Below, in pieces: positions 34,557 through 45,702 of a DNA stretch of 64,000 nt. The notes beneath the pieces are model-generated. The model made no database searches. It worked only from the letters and a program-made list of their open reading frames with translations, and was not told where the DNA came from. Both the position numbers and the translations under genes were made by a program. Source of the DNA: Adenophora triphylla var. japonica. Taxonomy: Eukaryota; Streptophyta; Magnoliopsida; Asterales; Campanulaceae. The stretch covers positions 372,001 to 436,000 of the forward strand of contig JAFEMH010001490.1 in NCBI GenBank assembly GCA_022495995.1, in the 5' to 3' direction. The number at the start of each line of letters is the position of its first letter. The first letter of the stretch is position 1.

Positions 34557-35446
34557 TTTCTGAAAATTTAAAGGGTGAAGAAATAAGCGAAATTTATTAA
34601 TAAAAGACAATATCCTTTTGTTCTACCCATCCATTCTTAAAGTTTGACAACTCTAAGAACCGCCAATCAGCGTGACTGGTGTCCAGATGCCATATTTTAT
34701 CAATAAATTATCAAAATTCTGGGCAAAAATGGCCCCAATACCCTTCTAAATTAACCCAAACCAAAAATTAAGACAAAACATGGCTTTGAACGCGACCAAA
34801 CCACACTGCCAAGGGGGAGCGGACGCTCCACTACAAAGGGAGCGGACGCTCCCAATAACCAGAAATTTCGTCAACTCAAACCAAAGCTGAGACCACACTG
34901 TTCTGCCAAGGGGGAGCGGACGCTCCCCTACAAAGGGAGCGGACGCTCCCATAACACAGAAACACTATTACGCCTGGAATTCAGATTTGACGAAAAGGCA
35001 CCATTTTTTTACACCCTTTTATGAACAGATTTGAACCAAATAGAGAGCCATACCATACCGCGAGGACGCCGGGCCCTTTGCCAGGACAACGAGCCATAAC
35101 ATCCAATTTTCCAGATTTAGACTATCAATTCTTAACTTAATGGTGAATCAATATTCAACCAAAGCAAGTAGATCCGCATACTCACATCACATTTTTAAAT
35201 GCGTGGCTATGCATATGAACAAACTCACAACGCATCCAAGGATAGTGGCTATGTTCAAAAATGGGATAATCTTACATTAAGAATTGAAAGCCTTTTGAGT
35301 AAATTTATAATTTAGAAGTAACATAATACTCTAGAATTTGAATTAGAGTATGATAATTCAAGAACACATGATAAACATAGAATCTTTTCAAGAATTAAAA
35401 GCATAAGGCTTTACAAGAAACTCAAACTCAATCTAGTATATGAGTA
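34557..35446 (-). other. copia leader between PBS and Helitron
   Basis: Non-coding. It holds four palindromes of the type GGGAGCGGACGCTCCC between 34814 and 34950. With the part left of the Helitron, the leader would be about 1.5 kb, long for a copia element. Confidence 0.45.
34814..34950. repeat. four palindromes GGGAGCG-GA-CGCTCCC
   Basis: Copies are at 34814-34829, 34838-34853, 34911-34928 and 34935-34950. They are arranged as two pairs in a unit repeated after about 97 bp. Arms are 7-8 bp around a GA centre. Confidence 0.85.
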
Positions 35447-35459
35447 GGCTCTGATACCA
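35447..35459 (-). other. primer binding site of the copia element
   Basis: The minus strand reads TGGTATCAGAGCC two bases after the 5' LTR, complementary to the 3' end of initiator tRNA-Met, the usual primer of plant copia elements. Confidence 0.9.
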
Positions 35460-35461
35460 AT

Positions 35462-35975
35462 TGTTGGAACATTAACGATCCATTAACCATAAACCGACTC
35501 ATGACTAGATTAAGAAGAGAAGAAGAAGAAGAAGAAGAAGAAGAAGAAGACGGAAGCGTGTACCTTGTGATTCCATGATTGTTCTTAGTCTTGTTCTTGA
35601 GTAAAAAGGATGAAGTATGAAGATAGTCTTCAAGGTAGGGAAGAGTAGATCTTCTAAATGATAAATGCCATTTATTCTCTTTAGTCTTCAAGTACTTAGG
35701 AAGATTATGGACTGAATGAGAATGTAATAACTAGTGGATTCTAAGGCTGATGGAAGGGCCTTTATATAGGAATCCAAGAGGCACTTCATTTAGGGACTAC
35801 ACCTATTGATATATAAGATATTACCATTATGTCCATCATTTAATGGTAGTCTTATATTATGAAATTCTACATATTATATTACATCCTATACTTTATAATA
35901 AATATTATAATATTGATCACTATTTTATCAAGTACTTTCACTAATAATATATGTTATACAATCCATGTTCTAACA
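35462..35975 (-). repeat. 5' LTR of the copia element (514 bp)
   Basis: The plus strand runs from TGTTGGAACATTAACG to CATGTTCTAACA, followed by the GATCA target duplication. It has a (GAA)10 run where the sister LTR has about 25 units. Confidence 0.9.
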
Positions 35976-35980
35976 GATCA

Positions 35981-36272
35981 AACTTTTAATCAAAATTTAT
36001 GAATATTATAAAATATTAAAAATTATTGCTCATACAGAATAGAGCTTAAAAATATAAAAATGATGACGCCACGACCCGGGGTGGCAAAGGTTGCAGAAAA
36101 TGCGTCGCACCTCGGGCAAGATCTGCAAAACAACACCGTTAGGGGTGCGAGGGGTTGCCCCGTTATAACCCTTGAGTGTAAGGATAAGTATCTGTATATA
36201 AGAGATATAGAGAGAGTATTGTAGAGAGAGAGAGAGAGAGAGAGAGAGAGTGTATTGTGTAAATGAGATATT
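35981..36272. other. spacer with (GA)n run
   Basis: It contains a GC-richer patch (36065-36165) and a long AGAGAG run (36208-36250). No gene is supported. Confidence 0.35.
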
Positions 36273-37542
36273 TATTAGGAATATAATATAATATCATTAT
36301 ATTATATTCAAAGTATATATTATTATATATTAGATTAGGAAACACAATCCTTGTATTAGATTAGGAAACACAATCTTTGTATTAGATTAGAAACCTTTTC
36401 CTTCTAGGAATTAGAAACCTTCTCCTTCTAGGAGATTACCTCCTTATTGTAACCCTATAAATATGTATCTCTAGCATCATAATCAATTGAGTCATTCAAT
36501 TCAATTCTTCTCTTCCTTGTTTTGATTGGCTCCGTCTCTCTCTCTCTCTCTTTATTTTAATATGGTATCAGAGTATTAAGATCCATAGAAGAACTTCTCC
36601 GCCAAACCCACCACCATTCGCTTCCGCCACTTTATCAATTGTTTCCCCTCCCTCCTTCTCCGTCTTTTTATTCTTAAACTTTCAACGCTTATTCTTCCAT
36701 GGTCGACCACTAAACCCTTTCTCCTCCCATGGTCGAACCACTAAACCCCTATTCCATTACTTTCCTTCTTTTTCTCTTATCTCAATGTAACGTTGAGTAT
36801 TATTTCTTTCCTTCGAAAATTTTCGTCCTCTTAAATTTTTCTCTTATCTCAATGTAACATTGAGTATTACTTCTCCCCTTCGAAAATTTTCTTCTTCTTA
36901 AATTTTTCTCTTATCTCAATGTAATGTTGAGTATTATTTCCCCCCCTCATTTTTTTATCTCAATTTAACGTTGAATATTATTTCTCCCCTTCGTAAGCCC
37001 GAACCTTTTCTCGGCCATCATACGTAAGCCCGAATTTTTTCTCGGCCGTCATACGTAAGCCCGAACCTTTTCTCGGCCGTCATATGTAAGCCCGAACCTA
37101 TCACCACAATCCCACCGTCTCCGACGTAGACATGCACCAACCTATCACCACCTCGGATAGGAGGAACCACATCTCTTCAGAAACGACACACATGTCCGGG
37201 AACACATCTTCAACTCGTCATCAAACCCGGTTCATCTCATCACTCTCCAAGATTGGACTTATCCAAAGATCGTCCATCTTGCGGGGGCATATTAGGAATA
37301 TAATATAATATCATTATATTATATTCAAAGTATATATTGTTATATATTAGATTAGGAAACACAATCCTTGTATTAGATTAGGAAACACAATCATTGTATT
37401 AGATTAGAAACCTTCTCCTTCTAGGAATTAGAAACCTTCTCCTTATAGGAGATTACCTCCTTATTGTAACCCTATTAATATGTATCTCTAGCATCATAAT
37501 CAATTGAGTCATTCAATACAATTTTTCTCTTTCATGTTTTGA
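36273..37542 (+). mobile_element. TRIM-like LTR element with tandem arrays inside
   Basis: Terminal direct repeats (36273 to about 36526, and 37290-37542) both start TATTAGGAATATAATATAAT. An initiator tRNA-Met PBS (ATGGTATCAGAG, about 36562-36573) lies after the first. A polypurine tract (GCGGGGGCA) precedes the second. The interior of about 0.75 kb has no coding sequence. The right end of the second LTR departs from the first near TTTTGAT, and no target duplication was found, so it is probably truncated on the right. Confidence 0.7.
36773..37093. repeat. two tandem arrays inside the TRIM-like element
   Basis: Array one has four imperfect units (about 70 bp) containing TCTCAATGTAACGTTGAGTA (36780-36985), itself partly palindromic. 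Array two has four units of about 33 bp containing CGTAAGCCCGAACCTTTTC (36992-37093). Confidence 0.8.
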
Positions 37543-38372
37543 TACGGTGGGGGTCCCACCGTATATATCTAGTATATGTATATACAACAACTCAAATCAA
37601 AGTATACTAACAATTGAGTTCAAAATCAACATATACAACAACTCAAATCAAAATATACTAACAATTGAGTTCAAAATATATCAATAATTTAGTTGAATAA
37701 ACCTAAATTGCAAGTAAACAAATACTAAAATCAAAGCAAAATCAACACAAAATGAAGTAAAAAACATGAATGTAAACTTACAATAACGAAATTTTGGTGA
37801 TGAAAAGATTGAATTTGATTAAAAAAAGGGCAAAATTTCTCCTTCTTCTCTCTTTCTTCTTCACCGGCGGCTGGGGTTCAGGTTTTTTTTCTTTCTTTGA
37901 ACAAACTGTAAGTCGGAAAGGGGTAATGGGATTTTTGAGAAATCGCTACACGGTGTAGCGATTTTGACTGTGACCGGTCAAAATCGATATACGGTGTAGC
38001 GATTTTGTCTTTACTTAATTACAGTATTAATTAAACCCTAATTACACCAAAATCGCTACACCGTGCAGCGATTTTGATCGACCACAGTCAAAATCGCTAC
38101 ACCGTGTAGCGATTTTGATCGACCAGTGTAGCGAATTCTCAAAAAGTGGTCATTTTGGAAAATAGTTTGAAAAATGAGTTATTTTGAAAAATATATTTTA
38201 AAAAAAGAATTATTTGAGAAAATCCCTTTTGCGGTGACATTTTGGTGGCAGGTTTCTCACAACATGGGGGTGACATTAGTTGTTTCAATCAATGACAATC
38301 TTTCTAAAATATATTTTAAAAGAAAAACCTTTTGATTTAAGGCGAAGAGCGTCATGCGGAAAATCAATACCT
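37543..38372. other. repeat-rich spacer with palindromes
   Basis: It starts with the hairpin ACGGTGGGGGTCCCACCGT (37544-37562). It also holds a direct repeat (AACAACTCAAATCAAA..., 37587 and 37636) and the palindrome cluster described separately. No coding region. Confidence 0.4.
37939..38118. repeat. four palindromes with arm AATCGCTACAC
   Basis: Copies lie at about 37940-37964, 37980-38006, 38049-38075 and 38090-38117. Each is AAATCGCTACA, a short centre, and the complementary arm. Copy 2 has arm changes in one half, and copy 3 one change. They are separated by GTCAAAATCG / GATCGACC connectors that are themselves partly complementary. Confidence 0.85.
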
Positions 38373-40055
38373 ATTTAAGGACAAAATATATTTACGTCCT
38401 CAACTATGCACCAAATTTCGCTTTGTACCCCCGTACAAAATTTGTCTCACTTTGATATTCAATGTTAAAACTATTTCACTTTGTTGTTTATTTTGTTGTT
38501 GATAGTTTTACTTTATACACTTTCGATTCTAGTTTTGGCAAATAGTTCACTATTAATAGAATATACACCCGTGCTTGGCACGGATACAATTTACTTTAGA
38601 AAGAAAATTGTTTTATTTAGTTTACTAATAGCACTTTTATTAAAAGTAATAAAAATAATGAGAAGAATATAGATAGTCTTTATGTGATGCTCTATATTTC
38701 AAACTCTTTCAAAAATTTTCCTAGTGGCGAAAACATAAATTTCTTTTCTTACATTTTTTTTTGAAGATTATTATGTGTACTCATATTTAGTTACTAATAC
38801 CACTTTTAGTACAAGTAGAACAAAAAATGAATGAGAGAAATATAAAAAATCTTGTGGTCTCCTAATAAAGCCTCCTAATAGACATGGATGTTTTAATTGT
38901 TATAACATTAAATAGGTTCAAGAGAGACATATTGATGTGGCACCACGTGACACTAAATTTCAAGTTTTTTTAAAAACTTGTCCACGTGTAATAATCATAA
39001 GTTTCTTCATTTACAATATATTTTAGGGAGATTGTTATTTGTACTTATATTTGGTTACTAATACCAATTATAATACAAGTAGAAGTAAAAGAAAAAGAAT
39101 GAGAGTAATATAGAAATTTTTGTAGTTTTCTATTAAATTCTTCAAATAATTAATACTCCCTCCGTCCCGCTGATAACTTCACTTTTTGCCATTTTGGGTG
39201 TCCCATTGAAAGCTTCACCTTTCCTTTTTTGGCAAAGAAATCTTTACTATTCCCTCCACTCATTCTCTCTCCTACATTATTTTAATACTCACAACACCAT
39301 TATAATTTACTATTCCCTCCACTCATTCTCTCTCCTATTTTTAAATTACACTCACAACATTTTCTCCACCTTAATTTGCGTGCCGGAGCCAAAATGGTGA
39401 AGTAATAAGCGGGACGGAGGGAGTATTTATGAATGTTTTAATTGTTATAGCATTAAATAGGGGTCAAAATATATTTACCTCCTCAACTATTCATCAAATC
39501 CCATTTTACACCCTTGCGCGAAATTCACCTCACTATGATACCAATGGTAAAATTATCCCACTTTATCCCATAGATTCTAACAAACGTTGAAAATTTAATG
39601 AAATTGGTCATGTGCATATTACATGCGGGATAAATACATTATTTATATTTTTTAACTAGACTAAGAAAATAATTAAAACAAACTCCACTTAGAAAATTAA
39701 ACAATGTCTTCTTAAAATAATAAAAATTTAATAAGGTAAAAAAGAATATTATTATTAATTTCTTGTATATGAAAGAGTGAGCAAATTAAACAAGGAAGAA
39801 TAAAATAATAGTTAAAGTTTTTTTTTTTAATTGACATACGTCAAAAGAGTGGTAAAAATAAATTAAATGGAAGTTAAAATGAGAATGATCAAAATATCCA
39901 TCATGTGACCTCCACATGACTAGTTTCGTTAAATTTTTAATGTTTGTTTGAATTCAAGGAGAAAAGTGGAATAGTTTAATATTGAATATCAAAGTGAGAC
40001 AAATTTTGTATAGGGGTGCAAAGTGAAATTTCTTATTACCAATTTTGTCCAAAAA
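38373..40055. mobile_element. putative long-TIR (MULE-like) element
   Basis: About 100 bp at the left end (ACAAAATATATTTACGTCC then TTTGTCTCACTTTGATATTC) reappears inverted at 39960-40050 (GAATATCAAAGTGAGACAAA then TTTTGTCC). A third related block lies inside at 39459-39560. A subrepeat around TAGTTACTAATACCA is present two or three times (38790, 39053). No transposase ORF and no exact ends were found. A Stowaway MITE sits inside. Confidence 0.5.
39156..39423. mobile_element. Stowaway-like MITE
   Basis: This 268-bp element has perfect ends, CTCCCTCCGTCCCGC and GCGGGACGGAGGGAG, with TA on both sides. The interior has duplicated CACTCATTCTCTCTCCTA motifs. Confidence 0.9.
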
Positions 40056-40850
40056 CTATCGGATTTCTTATTACCAATTTTGTCCAAAACGAAGGCTAAA
40101 ATGAAATTTGATGCCCAAAATTTCACATCAATCCCATTTAGGTCCCTTCCCATCCCATTTAAATTCATCAACTATTATTTTGAAGATCGAACAACTTAAC
40201 AGAAAATGTCCAAAACTAATAAACTGTCTTCAGCCATCCCTCTATGAAATTACACCTTAAAATCTGAGATTACATCTTAAAATCAATTAGTTTTAAAAAT
40301 CAATTAGTTTTAAAGGGAGTGACTCAAAATATTTATATGTTATATACAAGGTTTGTCAATTATATGCGTGGACATATAATTGGATGACGTGTGGCTAGAA
40401 CATCGTGAGTCTCTTTTGGAATCGCACGTGCGCAGAGGACCACCTTTGATGCCATCTTAAAGCATAATGTTTCACACTAAAATCAATTGCTGATAAGGGG
40501 AGTAGCCCACAATCATTATATTTTATAGACAAGTCTCGTTTATTCCCGATGTGAGATAATGTTCTATTACACGACCTCTCACGTGTAGTCGGACTTTGTT
40601 AAATACTTACAACTTGTATTGATTGGTCGGGTTGTCATAGGTGACGCAAAAGATTAATCGTATGTCGTTGGGTTTGCACATGTAGAGAGATTGCTCTAAT
40701 ATCATGATAAAGTTTAAGGTTTTACCTTAAAACCAATTGCTATCAAGGGAAGTAGCCCATGATTTTTATATTTTAAGTACAAGGCTTATCTAACAAGCCC
40801 CCTCACGTGTAGTCGGACTTTATCAAGGCTTACGATGTTTATTTATTAAT
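40056..40850. repeat. degenerate copia LTR-like fragments
   Basis: The motifs AAATCAATTGCTGATAAGGG and AAACCAATTGCTATCAAGGG, each followed by AGTAGCCCA and ATTTTTATATTTTA, are repeated at about 40480 and 40730. CTCACGTGTAGTCGGACTT occurs at about 40578 and 40803. These are typical of old copia LTR ends, but no complete LTR pair can be drawn. Confidence 0.4.
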
Positions 40851-41446
40851 CGAGTGGCGTGGAACAACATCATGGGTTGGAACTGTAAACCAGTAACCGG
40901 AATTAAAAGTAATAAATAAATGGAACCGTTAGAACTTAGAACCGTGAAACCGAAACTGGAAATCGGCGGATAGAACCGTGAATCAGGAATCGGAATTACA
41001 CGATTCGAATACGGTTCCCCTTCTTCCACATAATCGGGAATGGGGAACCGAGAACCGTACCCGGATAATGGCGGCGGCTCGGGTGGTGGTGCAGGGAGGA
41101 GATGGAGGTGATGGCAGCAGTAGTGGTGACAGGGGTGGCGGTGGTGGTCATAGCATCATGGGTGACGGTGGCAATGGCTGTACAAATAAATAACAGAGGT
41201 AGAGGGATTTGAAATAAAAATGAAATTCTTTTATATTGTCGTGGTGGTTGTAGATCTACATTCCCTGGCCTTTGTACCAAAGAGCCATTGTCCCACCTGA
41301 CTGACTGACCTAGCGTAGTCCCAAGCTCCACAACATTAATATAAACTTCAATCCAATTCATTATTCAATCTTTCACAATAAATTCAATCAATATAAACTG
41401 AAATACACATTTACTCAAATATCTGATGATGATTCTGAGTAACTAC
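40851..41446. other. spacer, 3' side of the BLT-like gene
   Basis: It holds a GGTGG-rich low-complexity stretch (41060-41190) whose ORFs are compositional. Nothing else is supported. Confidence 0.35.
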
Positions 41447-42262
41447 TTACCTCATGATAAGCTTGTTGGATCGAATAGGGCTCTTATGTTTCAGCAGTAT
41501 CATTAGCTGTGCCTTTTGACACTCTAATTTCGTACCCAAATTCCGACTTTTCAATCCTATTGCTCTTGGAAATTCCACAAACCCTTTGATACCACGTTTA
41601 ATATGAGGATTTTCAGCCTCTGTTGCCTTTTTCTGAATTGGTGGTATCACTCCATTGTTGTTGCTTTTAGGCTGCACCTGATCGTTTTTGGCCTCCATTT
41701 CCAATAGCTTCTCTTCTAACAACAACTTCGCCTCCCCCAGTTTCATCTGAACCCTTTCTTCTCTCATTACTTCAGCCACATGCAACATCTTTCTTTCTTC
41801 TTCAATCTCTCTCTTCAGTTTACTCATCTCTGTTTTATTGGTTGATATCTCCTTTGCAAGCTCCTCACACACTTTCTCCAATGCTTCTCTTCCCTTTCTC
41901 TCCCCCGCCACTTCTTTTACCAGCTTTTTATTTGCACTCTCCATTTTCTTTCTTGCCTTACGCTCATGATCCAGCTGGGCTTTCAATTCTACTATTTGGG
42001 CTCGAGCCACATCCAGCTCTGATTCCATGAATGGCTTGATGAATGTTAAATCCCAGAAAGATGCAGCAATTTTACGAGTGGATACAGGCAAGTGGAGCTG
42101 ATGAATTCGCTTACTGTTCTTCTCTTCTTCTTTTTCTTGTACCACCTCCAACTCCTCTTGATTTTGTTGGGGTAGTGGTGAAGTATAAAATGGGTTCTCG
42201 TAGAGTTTCCAGGTAGGGATGGGGTGGTGATTTTCTCTGATCACCATCATCATCTCCTCCAT
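41447..42262 (-). CDS. BLT: BRANCHLESS TRICHOME-like coiled-coil protein
   Basis: A single ORF encodes 271 aa. The N-terminus has TWKLYENPFY, then RKIAASFWDLTF-KPFMESELD, then a long alpha-helical coiled coil (about residues 80-195: ARAQIVELKAQLDHERKARK, GREALEKVCEELAKEI, EEERKMLHVAEVMREERVQ) and a basic tail. This order matches the plant family of BLT and its relatives. In Arabidopsis BLT affects trichome branching and endoreduplication and interacts with STICHEL. The tail around KRGIKGFVEFPRAIG may be family-specific. It could be a BLT paralogue rather than the orthologue. Confidence 0.75.
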   Translation of the reverse strand: MEEMMMVIRENHHPIPTWKLYENPFYTSPLPQQNQEELEVVQEKEEEKNSKRIHQLHLPVSTRKIAASFWDLTFIKPFMESELDVARAQIVELKAQLDHERKARKKMESANKKLVKEVAGERKGREALEKVCEELAKEISTNKTEMSKLKREIEEERKMLHVAEVMREERVQMKLGEAKLLLEEKLLEMEAKNDQVQPKSNNNGVIPPIQKKATEAENPHIKRGIKGFVEFPRAIGLKSRNLGTKLECQKAQLMILLKHKSPIRSNKLIMR

Positions 42263-43770
42263 ATGCGATTCTTATGCTTTTGATATGGAAGTTCTAATGT
42301 CCTTTTCTTATTATTTATCCCCACTCCACTCTTTGTTGCTTTTACTTTCTTTCTTTCTTTTTCTTTTTTTTTTTTTTTTTGGGGGGTTGTTTCTAAACGG
42401 GTGCTGGTGAGTGGGTAGGCCCATTCTAGCTGTTTAATGGAAAAGGGGGAGAGATATCACATGCACCTCCTTTTGTGTTTAATGACTTTGTGTGAAGAGA
42501 GGGAAAGGTGAATTGGGCAATTATCCAAGTCAAGCCTTTCTTATCTATCGTTACTATCTTAATGGGAAATACAAAACTCCAGCTTTGTGGATCGGGAATA
42601 CATCTCCTTGACCATCCATTAAACGAACTCGAGCTCTGTGGCTCGGGAATAAGCCCCTTGACCACCACACCCCAGGCGTAACGCAAGCTGCTGCTATACG
42701 ACCAAAGCTACTTGCATGCTGATCTACTAGCCAAATGGTGGCCCAATTTTCTCCAAACTCACAGCCACATGGATGGTCTCTCAATGTGACATCGGGGGCC
42801 CTTCTCTTTGGTATTTTCTTAAATCATACTACTCCATCCAACTTTGACAAACACTCTCCTTTCCTAAAGTATTCCAAAACTATAATGTCCCTACTTATAG
42901 ACTCAAAACAATTTTCACAATAATATTAATGAGATGAAAAAGCATCAATATGTTGAGGGTACTTGAATTCCTAAATATTAGTTTTAAAAAACATCGAAAG
43001 CGCGGAAACTCATGGAGGAAGTTGAGGACCAAATTATGCCAATATCAGAAATCATTATCTGTGAGATCCGAAGGGGAGATATGGTTTTGATGCGAAAGGC
43101 AGAAATACATGTTGGGTTATGATGATGGATGGATTAGTAGGCAGCACATGAATTAAAGGTTTGAAGATGATGATGATGCCAGTTCGGAGATTTGGACCAC
43201 CAGCTTCATTAGACAGCCCCACAAGTAATTGTGGTCAATGACAGGGTAAGAATTTGGGGACATCTCCGCAGCCACAAACCTATTATTTCATATGGATATA
43301 TGCATGCCTCAATGATGAATTCTATGCCAACTAAATGTTTAGTAAACATAAGATAGAAAAGAGAATAGTGTACAACATTCATTACGTTGTGCTCATTTGG
43401 GCTAATATCTGAATCTAGCCTTCTACTTAGCAAAAAACTCCATCTCCCTCCTTCAAATTTCACTGCCATTTTGTAACTTTAGTTCGAGAATTTTTTTTTA
43501 ACTTTACTTCGAAAAAATCATTTTCATCCACTAATGCAATAAGTTAATCAAATCTCTTTTAGAAATCAAAGCAGAATAGAAAGCGGCTGCAACAACTCAT
43601 CTTGACAAGTGTAGAATACTACCAGGGATCTTTTGGTACGGAAGCTTGAATGGAAATGAAACTAGAAAGGAGATGTAATGGTCATTCTAGCCTCTGGTCA
43701 AAAACTTTCTATGCTACCAAGGAAAGGCTAATCCATGCTTCAAGAGATGGAATGGCCATTCTAGATTTTT
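42263..43770. other. spacer upstream of the BLT-like gene
   Basis: It contains a poly(T)-poly(G) junction (42361-42387) and a short direct repeat around CTCTGTGGCTCGGGAATA (42574 and 42634). No gene is supported. Confidence 0.35.
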
Positions 43771-43772
43771 AC

Positions 43773-44380
43773 TACTACTTCCATCCTGATGCTGGAGAAG
43801 ACGGTGGCCCAGGCGGGCGCCTCACAGCCACCAGGCGGCCGCCTCTCGAAGGTTCAACAGGGGGGATTTCTTCTGCCGGCGAGGCGGGCGCATCACATCC
43901 TTCAGGCGAGCGCCTCATTGGACGACAACAACACATCGCCTTTTCTGTACTCCAGGCGGCCGCATGGATTTGCACCGGGCGAGCGCCTCAAACCTCGGAT
44001 GGATTTTCCTTATTTAATTGGTTATTCCGTTTTGTTTCAATCTTGCTGAATATTTGGTATCTTAATAGGGTATTTTAGTCCTTGGTTTTATTATTTGGTT
44101 TTAGGGTTTAGAGATAGTATTTAAACATCTTTTAGGCTTTGTTAAACTCAGCTTTTGATTAATTAAATTGAAGAGTTTTCTCTCTTTTTTCTGGTGGAAT
44201 CCAGTTCTTGTGTTTGAGGGTTCTTCGCTTGAAGGATTCTTGTGTTTAGTGCGCTAAACACGAATCTATCGTGCTTCCGTGCTGCGTCACATTCCAAAAT
44301 AAATGTCCAAAAAAATTTCAAATTTGCTCTTGATCAAGAGCAAATTTGTTTTTGGACATTCATTTTGGGACAGAGGGAGT
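43773..44380. mobile_element. Stowaway-like MITE split by a solo LTR
   Basis: The right part (44290-44380) is a tight hairpin ending GGACAGAGGGAG before TA. Its complementary left arm starts at 44290 but lacks its outer bases. These are found left of the LTR, at 43773-43786 (CTACTTCCATCC after TA). Removing the LTR and one target copy restores a MITE of about 100 bp. Confidence 0.6.
43787..44289 (+). repeat. solo LTR of the 16.5-18.7 kb element family
   Basis: It runs from TGATGCTGG to GCTGCGTCA, 503 bp. The second half is clearly related to the LTRs at 16465 and 18110 (TTCTTCGCTTGA, TTAGTGCGCTAA, CACGAATCTATC). The flanks CATCC and CATTC look like a target duplication with one change. The first half differs except that it, too, carries a cluster of six GC-rich palindromes (43812-43990). 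Confidence 0.75.
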
Positions 44381-44774
44381 AAAATAAACATTCTACGTGA
44401 AATGAGGTTTCCATTATTTATTACAAAACCCCCCATGAAATGGGCAAGTATGAGTCCCCATTCAATGTAGACCGGATTACTCCATACCAGACTATCCCTA
44501 AGAACTAGGATAAAAGACTATAATACAAACAAGGAGTACCAGGGAGCAAATGTAGCCAGGGCAAATAGTAGCCAAATACCAAGGGAATATTTTCTGGAGT
44601 AATAAATTGAATCTTAGCAAGCCCTCAATACCACCGAATCATTGCCATTGTCAATAGAACTTATGCAAAAGGACAGGGCTCAGGGTCAACTATTGTAATG
44701 TACACTTTAGCAGCCCCAGTAGATTTCTCACCAATATGGCTTATTTGATGTCATTACATATACTCATCCGCATA

Positions 44775-45025
44775 CTCCCTTCGTCCTAAAATGATCATCC
44801 CACTTTTTTTGTCATTACTATGAATGAACTTTGAGCAATTATATTAGATTGATTTAAATATCCTAATGAAAATGTAAAACTAGTTAATGATAGTATTCCT
44901 GATGTTGTATCAATTATAAGTTTTAGATTTTCATAAGTATAATTAAATTAACCTATAGTTATTGCTCAAAGTTCATTCGTAGTAACGACAAAAGAAATAG
45001 CAAGATCATTTTGGAACGGAGGGAG
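44775..45025. mobile_element. Stowaway-like MITE
   Basis: The left end is CTCCCTTCGTCCTAAAATGA and the right end TCATTTTGGAACGGAGGGAG, with TA on both sides. The arms are long, and the whole element can fold as a hairpin. Confidence 0.85.
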
Positions 45026-45702
45026 TATTATTTTTTAGCATGCTATAACATGCAGTTGCATTGCATCCATTTACAATATTTATTGCAAGACAAACGCAAT
45101 CAAGGAAAAATTCTACATCCACTAGGTACATCCCTTTATTATATAGTTATGAAAATAAGAGGCTACTCAAGGGGGAGTCTTCATTTCAAGTGAGTAACTA
45201 ACACATACATGGACTTCAGAAACCCATATAAGAAGAGAAACCCCCAAACATCTTTCCTAATCTAACAGAATCACCCCCCCCCCCCCCAAAAAAAAAAGGG
45301 GGGAGTAGCTTTTTAAGGTCAAAAGAAACTTTATTAACTGAGAGCCTTTTACAGACACCAACATTATTCATATCACCAGCTTATGCAATGTTTTAATTAT
45401 CTTTTCACGAGATAACGAATAAGCATCCTACCATCAAAGTATTTAAAGTATTCACTAATATAACCCAAATAGCTTGAAGACAAGCAAAATGAACGAAGCT
45501 TTGAATTTTATGCAAATATCCAGAAATGCTACTTACAAAACTGTATAACTGGAAATCTAGCGCAGGGCAACATACACAGAAACGAGAAATATAAAACAAG
45601 AAAAAGAGAAACAGTCTACTAAACATTTGGTATTGTAGTTATGGTATCTACCTCAAACACATCATGAAGAAGGCCACGGCTTAATGATCTTTCGGAAACA
45701 AA
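45026..45702. other. 3' flank of the CAND7-like gene
   Basis: It contains a run C14-A10-G6 (45274-45303). The right part is probably the 3' UTR of the minus-strand gene. No other coding sequence. Confidence 0.4.

Larger units (their letters stand above)
26098..35975 (-). mobile_element. full-length but decayed Ty1/copia element
   Basis: The LTRs at 26098-26656 and 35462-35975 are flanked by a perfect 5-bp target duplication GATCA (26093-26097 and 35976-35980). The minus-strand order is 5' LTR, PBS matching initiator tRNA-Met (35459-35447), leader, gag, protease, integrase, RT, RNase H, a polypurine tract (AAGTGGGAG, just right of 26656) and 3' LTR. The polyprotein is TNT1-94-like. Its frame is broken by several frameshifts and at least one stop. 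The leader is interrupted by a 2965-bp Helitron (31592-34556). By eye the LTRs differ at about 14 positions plus one microsatellite length change, so the insertion is fairly young. Confidence 0.92.

Noticed and set aside
38550..38590. Degenerate Helitron 3' end (CCGTGCTTGGCACGG hairpin)
   Set aside because: The terminal CTAG is CTAT here and no 5' end was found.
40978..41193. Gly-rich 71-aa ORF and its antisense 121-aa partner
   Set aside because: Low-complexity GGTGG repeat without promoter, domain or homologue that I recognise.
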